Assembly: GCA_014804185.1 (NCBI GenBank)
Contig: JAAVAG010000140.1
Coordinates: 1-7,061, forward strand
DNA length: 7,061 nt
DNA from: Lachnospiraceae bacterium
Lineage (GTDB): Bacteria; Bacillota; Clostridia; Lachnospirales; Lachnospiraceae
Direction: 5' to 3'
Under the pieces are notes generated by a model, which saw nothing but the letters and a program-made list of their open reading frames with translations, was not told the origin of the DNA and did not search any database. Numbering within the stretch: the first letter of the stretch is position 1; every line of letters starts with the position of its first letter. A program made the position numbers and the translations under genes. Shown here one piece after another: positions 1 to 6,656 of this stretch.

Positions 1-1181
1 ACCTGCGTGATGTAATACAGCTTCAGCCTCTTTCCCTTGTCCGACGGAGGCTGCTGCAGCGCCACCGCCTCGGACATAATCTCGTTGAGCACACCCGTCG
101 AAACGCGCATGGCATGATTCTCGCTAACCATGTCGATGGTTTCAAAAAGTTTCGCCAGCCGCTGTCCGGTTTTCGCCGAAATATACACCAGCTCGGCGTA
201 AGGCATAAAGGACAGGATTTCTCTCACTTTCTCGGTAAATCTGTAAATCGTCTTATCATCCTTTTCCACGGCGTCCCATTTATTTACCGCAATAATAACC
301 GCTTTTCCCCTGTCATGGGCGATACCGGCGATCTTGGCATCCTGCTCTGTGATCCCTTCCGCGGCGTCCACCACCAGCACCGCCACGTCGGAGCGCTCCA
401 CCGCGCCTACCGTCCGCACAATCATATAGTGCTCCAGTTCCTCTTTCACCTTGTTCTTCCGCCGCAGTCCCGCCGTATCGATAAAGACATATTCCTTGCC
501 GTCCCGGACAAGTTCCGTATCCACCGCATCCCTTGTGGTTCCCGCTATATCGGAAACGATCAGGCGGTTTTCCCCCAGAAGCTTATTAATAATAGAAGAT
601 TTGCCCACATTGGGTTTGCCCACAATGGCGACCCTGGTTCTGTTGTCTTCCTCCGCTTCCGCTGCTTTCCTGTCAAAATGGGAGGAAACCTCATCCAGCA
701 TGTCCCCCAGTCCCATTTTATTTGCCGCGGAGATCGGGTGGGGCTCCCCGATGCCCAGATTATAAAACTCATAGACCTCCGCCATATATTTCTCAAAGCT
801 GTCAACCTTGTTTACTACTAAAACCACAGGCTTCTGGGAACGCCTGAGCATATTTGCCACCTTGGAATCCGAGTCTGTCAGTCCCTGCTTTACATCCACC
901 ATAAAAATAATCACATCCGCCGTGTCGATGGCAATCTGCGCCTGTTCCCGCATCTGAGACAGGATGATATCCTTGCTGTCAGGTTCGATACCGCCCGTAT
1001 CAATCAGCGTAAAAGACATGTCCAGCCAGTTGATATCGGCATAAATCCTGTCCCTGGTAATCCCCGGCGTATCCTTGACAATGGAGATTCTCTCTCCGGC
1101 CAGAGCGTTGAACAGCGTGGATTTTCCCACATTGGGGCGTCCCACAACAGCCACTATGGGCTTTCCGCTTCTTCTTCCCAC
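1..1181 (-). CDS. der: Ribosome assembly GTPase Der (EngA), 3' end cut by window edge
   Basis: Der is an essential GTPase with two tandem G domains and a C-terminal KH-like domain; it acts in the cytoplasm on maturation of the 50S ribosomal subunit. The visible 393 residues carry both G domains. The first has GRPNVGKST (14-22), TPGITRDR (38-45), DTGGIE (61-66), NKVD (124-127) and SAAN (151-154). The second has GKPNVGKSS (188-196), AGTTRD (213-218), DTAGLRRK (236-243), NKWD (300-303) and SAKTG (335-339). An acidic linker, around 174-180, joins them. The KH-like domain begins near 350 and reaches KLYYITQ at the window edge. Family members are about 440 residues, so 40-50 are missing off the left side; nothing suggests real truncation. 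The start is GTG at 1181: an in-frame TGA lies two codons upstream and GGGAGG sits 7 bases ahead. It follows the DUF512 gene by 24 bases, so the two probably share a transcript. Confidence 0.97.
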   Translation of the reverse strand, partial: MGRRSGKPIVAVVGRPNVGKSTLFNALAGERISIVKDTPGITRDRIYADINWLDMSFTLIDTGGIEPDSKDIILSQMREQAQIAIDTADVIIFMVDVKQGLTDSDSKVANMLRRSQKPVVLVVNKVDSFEKYMAEVYEFYNLGIGEPHPISAANKMGLGDMLDEVSSHFDRKAAEAEEDNRTRVAIVGKPNVGKSSIINKLLGENRLIVSDIAGTTRDAVDTELVRDGKEYVFIDTAGLRRKNKVKEELEHYMIVRTVGAVERSDVAVLVVDAAEGITEQDAKIAGIAHDRGKAVIIAVNKWDAVEKDDKTIYRFTEKVREILSFMPYAELVYISAKTGQRLAKLFETIDMVSENHAMRVSTGVLNEIMSEAVALQQPPSDKGKRLKLYYITQ

Positions 1182-1188
1182 TTTTCAT

Positions 1189-1194
1189 CCTCCC
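1189..1194 (-). promoter_or_regulatory. Ribosome binding site of der
   Basis: The minus strand reads GGGAGG here, followed by seven bases (ATGAAAA) and GTG at 1181. The site decides the start: the ATG inside the spacer is out of frame with Der, and the in-frame codon two positions before GTG is the stop TGA (1185-1187), so no longer Der start is possible. Confidence 0.85.
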
Positions 1195-1205
1195 ATCTGC
1201 CCGCA

Positions 1206-2579
1206 TCAGCAGGCGCCCGTTACCGCGTTTACAAAATCACGGCCACTTGATTTTACAATATCTATTTTCACTTGTAAAGCATTTTCCAGTTCCTCCACCG
1301 TCATATCATCCAGAAATACACGTTCCCCGGAGCGCAGGACATTTTCCGGCAGCAGAAGCCTCTCTCCCAGCTGCCTGCCCCGAAGCTGATCCCGGATATC
1401 CTGTCCCGTGAGCAGCCCGGAGACGGTGATCTGCTCGCCGAAAAAATCGTTCCGTATCTCGTACAGACGGATATCCAGTCCCGGAAAAAGACTCCTGATC
1501 TCCTCCGTCATCCGCTGAATACAGGGATATGCAAGTCTGCCCGTGGCCATGGATAGACTTCCCGACGCCTGCGGTTCAGGTGCCTGCAGCTTCGTCCCCG
1601 CCGCACATTCCGATCCGCAAAGGCGCAGACTCTCCCGCACTTCGTCCATAGCCTGCCGGAATTCCTCCCAGAGAAGCCTTGTCATCCCCACACCGTTTTC
1701 CAGCTGCAGATAACCGTCGTAACGCTCCTCCTCGGGAACTTCTCTTCCCGCCATAATATACCATTCATCGCTGGCATGAATAAAATGCAGCCCCCACTGA
1801 GGATACAGTTTTTTCTGCCACTCTTCAATTCTGTCGATGACCTGACAGGCATCCTCCGGTGTAAAGGGTTCCAGCGGATACAGGCCCTGTCTGTATCTGG
1901 ACAGTCCCACGGGCACGACGGAAACGCTCTCCAGGTGCGGCAGATACCGGGACAGCCTGTCAATGCTGTACTCCAGTTCTTCCCCGTCATTGATCCCCTT
2001 GCAGAGCACGATCTGTCCGTTCATCGGAATACCTGCCTCAAAGAGCCTGTCCGCTTTCCGCAGCGCCTCTCCGGCAAAACGATTGTTCAGCATCCTGCAC
2101 CGCAGCTGAGGATTCATGGTATGAAACGATATATTAATAGGAGAAAGACGGTACTTGATGATCCGCTCTATATCATAGTCGGACATATTCGTCAGCGTCA
2201 CATAATTCCCCTGCAGAAAGGATAATCTGGAATCATCGTCTTTAAAGTACAGTGTCTTTCGCATACCGGGAGGCATCTGATCGATAAAGCAGAAAATGCA
2301 GTTGTTGCTGCATCGGCGGTATTCGTCCATGAGGCCGTTTTCAAACGTGATGCCCATATCCTCGTCCGGATCCTTGTCCACCTCCAGCAGCCACTCTTCC
2401 CCGTTTTTTTTACGAATCAGCATCTCAATATAGGCATTCTGAATCAGATACTGGTAATCAAAAATATCCTCGATTTTATTCCCGTCTATGGCCAGAAGCA
2501 CATCTCCCGGCTCTATCTCCATCTCCTGCGCGATACTTCCGTCTTCCACAGCCATAACCACATGTTTTCTTTCTTTCAT
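1206..2579 (-). CDS. DUF512 family radical-SAM protein with N-terminal PDZ-like domain
   Basis: The exact function of this family is not known to me; members are annotated as DUF512-containing Fe-S oxidoreductases. With the ATG at 2579 the protein has 457 residues, normal for the family. Residues about 5-65 resemble a PDZ fold (GSIAQEMEIEPGDVLLAIDG). The cysteines of CSNNCIFC (90-97, CX3CX2C) match the 4Fe-4S and S-adenosylmethionine site of radical SAM enzymes, followed by the family segment FIDQMPPGMR. The C-terminal DUF512 part begins after VGLSRYR and includes YEIRNDFFGEQITVSGLLTG and a FLDDMT motif. No membrane segment is seen, so it is probably cytoplasmic. Placement directly before der is, from memory, common in Clostridia and hints at a link to translation or ribosome assembly; that is inference. 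An ATG at 2591 would add MRGS, but it touches the ribosome binding site with no spacer, so 2579 is preferred. Confidence 0.93.
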   Translation of the reverse strand: MKERKHVVMAVEDGSIAQEMEIEPGDVLLAIDGNKIEDIFDYQYLIQNAYIEMLIRKKNGEEWLLEVDKDPDEDMGITFENGLMDEYRRCSNNCIFCFIDQMPPGMRKTLYFKDDDSRLSFLQGNYVTLTNMSDYDIERIIKYRLSPINISFHTMNPQLRCRMLNNRFAGEALRKADRLFEAGIPMNGQIVLCKGINDGEELEYSIDRLSRYLPHLESVSVVPVGLSRYRQGLYPLEPFTPEDACQVIDRIEEWQKKLYPQWGLHFIHASDEWYIMAGREVPEEERYDGYLQLENGVGMTRLLWEEFRQAMDEVRESLRLCGSECAAGTKLQAPEPQASGSLSMATGRLAYPCIQRMTEEIRSLFPGLDIRLYEIRNDFFGEQITVSGLLTGQDIRDQLRGRQLGERLLLPENVLRSGERVFLDDMTVEELENALQVKIDIVKSSGRDFVNAVTGAC

Positions 2580-2591
2580 ACTGCCCCGCAT

Positions 2592-2597
2592 CCTCCC
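2592..2597 (-). promoter_or_regulatory. Ribosome binding site of the DUF512 gene, with ambiguous start choice
   Basis: The minus strand has GGGAGG immediately followed by one ATG (2591), then, 12 bases after the GGAGG, a second in-frame ATG (2579). A zero spacer is too short for normal initiation and 12 is at the long end, so the second ATG is favoured. Family members, as I remember them, also begin close to MKE(K/R), which matches the second ATG. Confidence 0.6.
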
Positions 2598-2618
2598 GCC
2601 AGATCCTGTTATCTTTCT

Positions 2619-2647
2619 ATTTTACTAGAAATTTCTTGACGTGTCAC
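2619..2647 (-). promoter_or_regulatory. Sigma-A-type promoter for the DUF512-der operon
   Basis: On the minus strand, GTGACA (2647-2642) is separated by exactly 17 bases from TAAAAT (2624-2619). Each hexamer matches five of six consensus positions. Transcription would begin near 2612, giving a leader of about 30 bases before ATG 2579. The spacer contains the -35 box of the opposing promoter, so the two promoters should compete. No other good promoter is visible before der, which supports co-transcription. Confidence 0.7.
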
Positions 2648-2664
2648 TATCATAATGTTATAAA
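2636..2664 (+). promoter_or_regulatory. Sigma-A-type promoter for the PRPP synthetase gene
   Basis: TTGACG (2636-2641) and TATAAA (2659-2664) are separated by exactly 17 bases, each one mismatch from consensus. A TG at 2656-2657, one base ahead of the -10 box, adds an extended -10 element. Transcription would begin near 2671 and give a leader of about 30 bases. This is a strong housekeeping-style promoter, in keeping with the constant need for PRPP. Confidence 0.8.
2637..2646. repeat. Short inverted repeat TGAC-GT-GTCA between divergent promoters
   Basis: The bases TGACGTGTCA form two perfect 4-base half-sites around a 2-base centre. The repeat lies at the junction of the two -35 boxes, on the dyad axis of the divergent promoter pair. 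It may simply follow from two outward-facing -35 boxes that each contain TGAC, since abutting boxes of that sequence create the symmetry automatically. An operator role is possible but not shown. Confidence 0.4.
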
Positions 2665-2692
2665 ATAATTGGGACATGGTTATACGCCAGAA

Positions 2693-2698
2693 GGGAGG
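2693..2698 (+). promoter_or_regulatory. Ribosome binding site of the PRPP synthetase gene
   Basis: GGGAGG is followed by AATT and ATG at 2703. The spacer is short, but the site clearly favours 2703 over the in-frame ATG at 2676, which would lie only about five bases after the predicted transcription start with no room for a ribosome binding site. Confidence 0.8.
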
Positions 2699-2702
2699 AA
2701 TT

Positions 2703-3890
2703 ATGCCCAATATACGACAACTTGAAAATGCAATGCCTGTAGCTCCGCTCAAAATCGTTGCATTATCTTCCACAGAAAAACTCGGCCACAAGGTCAATGA
2801 TTATCTCGTCTCTTTTCGAAAAAGCATCCGGAATGACAAGGTCAAAAATGACCCTGCCTTTCACGGCTATATTGAAAGCAACTACCTGGCAAACGTTGAA
2901 TGTCCACGTTTCGGCTCCGGGGAGGCCAAAGCCATCTTCCGGGAATCTGTCCGCGGAAAAGACGTGTTTATTCTTGTAGATGTCTGCAATCACAGCATTA
3001 CCTATAAAATGGGAGGATATGTGAACCACATGTCCCCTGACGACCATTATCAGGATCTGAAACGCGTGATTGCGGCCTGTGAGGGAAAAGCGCACCGCGT
3101 CAATGTCATTATGCCCTACCTGTACGAGGGCAGGCAGCACAAAAGGAGCGGCCGGGAATCTCTTGACTGCGCCTATGCGCTGGAGGAACTGCTGGGCATG
3201 GGCGTCAGCAACCTCGTCACGTTCGACGCCCATGATCCGCGGGTACAGAACTCAACGCCCCTGAGCGGTTTCGACAACTTTAATCCTTTCTATCAGTTCA
3301 TGCGGACCCTGCTGAACGCGGAGGAGGATCTGCTGGTGGACAAAGAACATCTGATGGTCATCAGTCCGGACGAGGGCGCTCTGGACCGTGCAATCTATTT
3401 TGCGTCCATTTTGGGCGTGGATGTCGGCATGTTCTACAAGCGCCGCGACTACTCTTCCATTGTAAACGGCAGAAACCCCATTATCGCGCACGAATTTCTG
3501 GGGGATAATATCGAAGACAAGGATATCATCATTATCGACGACATCATCTCCTCAGGAGAAAGCATGCTGGATACCTCCAGGCAGCTGAAAGCGATGCACG
3601 CCAGAAGGGTATTCCTCTGCAGTACGTTCGGGCTGTTTACCAGCGGACTGAAAGCATTTGATGAAGCCTACGAAAAATGTTATTTTGACAGGATCATAAC
3701 CACAAACCTCACTTATCTTCCTCCTGAACTTTATTCCAGACCCTATTTTGTGGAGGCGGATATGAGCAAGTTTCTGGCTTCCATCATCGATTTCATGAAT
3801 CATGATGTGGCCCTGTCCAACACCATGGCTCCAACAGACAAGATCCACGCCATACTGGCCGCTTACAATAAACGAATGCCTTTCGAATAA
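2703..3890 (+). CDS. prs: Long-form (clostridial) ribose-phosphate pyrophosphokinase
   Basis: The predicted reaction is ribose 5-phosphate plus ATP to PRPP and AMP, feeding purine, pyrimidine, NAD, histidine and tryptophan synthesis in the cytoplasm. The protein has 395 residues; the usual bacterial enzyme has about 315. Family landmarks appear in order: RFGSGEA and ESVRG (69-85), the catalytic-loop-like PYLYEGRQHKRS (138-149), FDAHDPRVQ (174-182) with the conserved His at 177, SPDEG (221-225), KRRDYS (246-251), and the PRPP-binding loop DDIISSGES (279-287) after a run of isoleucines. Extra length lies in the N-terminus, an insertion near 96-115, and a C-terminal tail. The canonical ATP-loop FSDGE reads FGSGE here, and the usual T-G-G-T of the PRPP loop reads S-G-E-S. 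I recall similar long proteins in Lachnospiraceae, so this is probably their normal form; PRPP synthesis is likely but not proven from sequence. It is a single-gene unit with its own promoter and terminator. Confidence 0.88.
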   Translation: MPNIRQLENAMPVAPLKIVALSSTEKLGHKVNDYLVSFRKSIRNDKVKNDPAFHGYIESNYLANVECPRFGSGEAKAIFRESVRGKDVFILVDVCNHSITYKMGGYVNHMSPDDHYQDLKRVIAACEGKAHRVNVIMPYLYEGRQHKRSGRESLDCAYALEELLGMGVSNLVTFDAHDPRVQNSTPLSGFDNFNPFYQFMRTLLNAEEDLLVDKEHLMVISPDEGALDRAIYFASILGVDVGMFYKRRDYSSIVNGRNPIIAHEFLGDNIEDKDIIIIDDIISSGESMLDTSRQLKAMHARRVFLCSTFGLFTSGLKAFDEAYEKCYFDRIITTNLTYLPPELYSRPYFVEADMSKFLASIIDFMNHDVALSNTMAPTDKIHAILAAYNKRMPFE

Positions 3891-3913
3891 ATAACAGACG
3901 GAACATACAGAAG

Positions 3914-3949
3914 GCCCCGGGACATTCCCCGGGGCTTTTCTTCTTTTTT
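3914..3949 (+). terminator. Rho-independent terminator after the PRPP synthetase gene
   Basis: GCCCCGGG (3914-3921) pairs perfectly with CCCGGGGC (3928-3935) across a six-base loop, then TTTT, C and a T-rich run. Flanking AAG/TTT pairs can lengthen the stem. It begins 24 bases after the stop codon. Read from the other strand, the same hairpin would lie just past the kinase gene, but it is followed by CCTTCTG, a poor U-tract, so it should work mainly for the plus strand. Confidence 0.92.
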
Positions 3950-3971
3950 CTTTCTTATTTCATTTCTATTC

Positions 3972-6656
3972 TTATTCTTTTCTTTCTTCCGCCGCGCCCC
4001 TGCCTTCCGCCAGCGCCAAAGGAGCCTCGTGCGCCTCGTCAAACAGAATGATAACCTTAAACAGATCGCCGTCCAGAATGATATTCAGGGTGCCTCCCTG
4101 CGCCTCGACCAGGCTTTTTGCAATAGACAGCCCCAGTCCGCTTCCCTCCGTGGTTCTGGATTCATCTCCTCTGATAAAACGCTCCGTCAGTTCTTCCGGA
4201 CTGATATTCAGCGGCTGGGCGGAAATATTCTTGATGGACAGAAGAATCTGTCCATTGCCCTCAAAGCGGTTCCGCATAATATCGATATAGATCCGGGTGC
4301 CCTCCAGAGCATATTTGCATATATTGCTGAACAGGTTTTCAACCACCCGCCACATCCGCCGGGAATCCGCGTTGATCATATGGGGATGTTTTCCGTAGTT
4401 TTCCAGAACAGTCAGATTTTTCTGTTCAAATTTCTCCGAAAATTCCCCTACCGACTGTTTCAGCAGTTCCACAAGATCGATCCGCTCAATATTCAGAACG
4501 ATGTTTCCGGAGGAAATCTTGGATGCCTCCACCAGATCATCCGTCAGCTGCTTCAGACGCTGTGACTTTGCATCCAGCACCTCTATATACCCTTTCACCG
4601 GCTGCGTCTCAATCTTCTCCCGTTTCAGAAGATCCACATAATTGATAATAGAGGTGAGCGGTGTCTTGATATCGTGGGACACGTTGGTAATCAGGTCCGC
4701 TTTCAGGCGCTCATCTTTCATGCTTGTTTCCACCGCTTTCCTGATCCCCGTTCCTATGCTGTTTACGGCGTTGGCCAGTTCCAGATTTTCCCCGTGCAGT
4801 TCTCTTATATCCACCTGATAATCCGTATCGCCGTCCCGGATCATCAGGATGCCCTTGACGATTTTCTTCCGGTTCAGCGTATTTTTCACCATTTGATACG
4901 CAAACACCAGATCCACCAGAAGCAAAACCCCCAGAATTACCAATCCCATCACAAATTCAAAACCGTTACCTGACAGCGTATAATACAACCCCCAGAAACT
5001 CGTTCCGATATTCCCGATGAGCAGAATTCCAAAAGGAATCAGCGTCACCGCCGCTCTTCCCAGATCGGATTTCTTTCCGTCTGCCAGTTCCTCCACTCTG
5101 CGCCAGCCCGCCGAGGCAGCCTGCCATATCTTCCCGCACAGAAACCCCAGGATGCTGTGCCTCCACAGAATATGCATTTTCAGCCGCCTGATCAGGCTGT
5201 ACCAGCATGTAGTGAATAAAACGCTAAGCAGCAGTGCGAGACCCACTGCGATATTCACAATATGCGCCCTTCCTACTTCCCAAATCCAGTGAAGAGACTC
5301 TTTTCTCCCGGTAAAAACTATCATTGCCGCCGCAAGCGCCAGCAGCATTTCCGTGGGCACATAATCAAACCAGGCCGGTTTCAGTAAGATGCTGCCGTCC
5401 TGCGATCTCTTCCGCCCTGTCGTCACACTCAAAAAGACCAGTAAAGCGACCCACACCAGCAGAGAACCCAGAATGATCCCGCCGTATATCCATATATGCT
5501 GCATCACCGTATAGGCACTCATTGCCTCAGCATAGATATCATCCGCCCCGTTCCGTGGATCCACGCCTATATACACTCTGCTGTTGTCGCCGAAAGTGTA
5601 TTCAAAACCGGCCATGGCAACCCGAAGCATTTCCTCTTCAAATCCCGGAATATTTGTCTCAAAAAATAGGTTGTACGGGTCATAAATCACATACTTTTCC
5701 ATCTGACGATAATAGCTTTCCAGTTCTATATGCCGCCCGATGTCATTGGTAAACTCTGATATGTTATTATTTTTTTCAATCTGTACATGATAGCGCAGAT
5801 TCGTATTCTGACGGCTGATTCCCTCCTGCATCCGCATATAAATATCATAATTATATCCCAGGTCATACACAGACCTTTCAAGATTGTTGATCAGAACACA
5901 ATATTCTTCCCAACTGCCGGCGCACTCTTTCAGCGTCTTGCCGTCCACCGTCATGTACCTGTCATCAGGCAGCATGATCCTGGCGGTAAATACTTTGCGA
6001 TTCTCCTCCGTATTTATCTGATAATAAATATTGTGCTCCTTCAGCATATCCAAAAAATTATTGCCGAAAAGAATGGTTCCGTCGTCCGTAACGACATACT
6101 GCACAATCCCTACATTATCCTCCTCATATTCTATGTCGTATGACTCCACAGAGATCACTTCTGTATTTGCATAAAACGGCAGATAGGATGCCAGCCCATC
6201 CATTCCGAAAAACTGCTGACCGGAATAAGTAATCCCGTCCCGGTACCATTTCAGCAGATCCTCCAGCCAGTAATATGCCGTCGGCTGGCTGTTATCATAA
6301 TTCAGATCCTTTCGATTGGCATACTGGGATATATCGACAGCCTTTCCCGGGTCTAAACTTCCATCTTTGCCAAGCTGTCTTTCGATCACCACATTTTCGA
6401 TGACATTGGATACATGGTTTGTAAATATATTCAAAAACAGGTAGGAATCCGAAAACGCTTCCTCTCCGTCAAAAGGATCAAGGTTATAGCGCCTCATTGT
6501 CCCCATATCCTCTGTCCTGACACTGGTATGAACCAGTATGATTACAGCACAGAATGCCGCTGCCGCTGCCGATAGATGCTGCAGCAGATACAGCAGCAGC
6601 CGGATCCATCCGGCGGGTATTTTCTTTTTTTCGGCCCTGCTATTCCTGTCTGTCAA
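3972..6656 (-). CDS. Multi-pass membrane sensor histidine kinase
   Basis: This is the sensor of a two-component system. Its 894 residues show a first membrane helix (about 18-43), a large outside domain (44-388), then about five further helices (389-412, 432-449, 464-486, 535-560, 566-590). A charged linker leads to the HisKA motif NVSHDIKTPLTS with phospho-accepting His 661. The catalytic domain has an N box (ENLFSN, 773-778), an F box (ERFIRGD, 825-831) and a G2 box GSGLG (838-842). The expected G1 box (DxGxG) is replaced by KNISAQPLNIS, a variant I recall in related clostridial kinases. I do not recognise the outside domain, so the signal is unknown. The start is TTG at 6656, preceded by GGGG seven bases upstream; an in-frame TGA lies a few codons further back with no ATG or GTG between, and the next ATG would remove the first membrane helix. 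It overlaps the regulator gene by 17 bases, implying translational coupling. Confidence 0.93.
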   Translation of the reverse strand: MTDRNSRAEKKKIPAGWIRLLLYLLQHLSAAAAAFCAVIILVHTSVRTEDMGTMRRYNLDPFDGEEAFSDSYLFLNIFTNHVSNVIENVVIERQLGKDGSLDPGKAVDISQYANRKDLNYDNSQPTAYYWLEDLLKWYRDGITYSGQQFFGMDGLASYLPFYANTEVISVESYDIEYEEDNVGIVQYVVTDDGTILFGNNFLDMLKEHNIYYQINTEENRKVFTARIMLPDDRYMTVDGKTLKECAGSWEEYCVLINNLERSVYDLGYNYDIYMRMQEGISRQNTNLRYHVQIEKNNNISEFTNDIGRHIELESYYRQMEKYVIYDPYNLFFETNIPGFEEEMLRVAMAGFEYTFGDNSRVYIGVDPRNGADDIYAEAMSAYTVMQHIWIYGGIILGSLLVWVALLVFLSVTTGRKRSQDGSILLKPAWFDYVPTEMLLALAAAMIVFTGRKESLHWIWEVGRAHIVNIAVGLALLLSVLFTTCWYSLIRRLKMHILWRHSILGFLCGKIWQAASAGWRRVEELADGKKSDLGRAAVTLIPFGILLIGNIGTSFWGLYYTLSGNGFEFVMGLVILGVLLLVDLVFAYQMVKNTLNRKKIVKGILMIRDGDTDYQVDIRELHGENLELANAVNSIGTGIRKAVETSMKDERLKADLITNVSHDIKTPLTSIINYVDLLKREKIETQPVKGYIEVLDAKSQRLKQLTDDLVEASKISSGNIVLNIERIDLVELLKQSVGEFSEKFEQKNLTVLENYGKHPHMINADSRRMWRVVENLFSNICKYALEGTRIYIDIMRNRFEGNGQILLSIKNISAQPLNISPEELTERFIRGDESRTTEGSGLGLSIAKSLVEAQGGTLNIILDGDLFKVIILFDEAHEAPLALAEGRGAAEERKE

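Noticed and set aside
114..821. 235-residue plus-strand open frame opposite der
   Set aside because: It is the antisense shadow of a well-conserved gene. It has no ribosome binding site or recognisable motif.
1000..1206. Minus-strand frame with ATG at 1188 just after the der ribosome binding site
   Set aside because: It is out of frame with Der, whose GTPase motifs are clear in the next frame. Its ATG is only one base from GGAGG, while GTG 1181 has a normal spacer.
1776..2225. 149-residue plus-strand open frame opposite the DUF512 gene
   Set aside because: Antisense shadow of a gene with clear radical-SAM and DUF512 motifs; no promoter or ribosome binding site is visible.
2676..2702. N-terminal extension of the PRPP synthetase from ATG 2676
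   Set aside because: This ATG is about five bases after the predicted transcription start with no ribosome binding site; GGGAGG lies just ahead of ATG 2703.
3911..3938. Bidirectional terminator serving the kinase gene as well
   Set aside because: The stem is symmetrical, but on the minus strand it is followed by CCTTCTGTATG, not a U-run, so I only call it for the plus strand.
4029..4565. 178-residue plus-strand open frame opposite the kinase catalytic region
   Set aside because: Antisense to the HisKA and ATPase region and without its own signals; treated as a shadow.
6547..6601. CTG/CAG and GCN triplet-rich stretch suggesting a microsatellite
   Set aside because: It encodes the leucine- and alanine-rich first membrane helix of the kinase (LLLYLLQHLSAAAAA). 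The repeats are interrupted and explained by codon choice.
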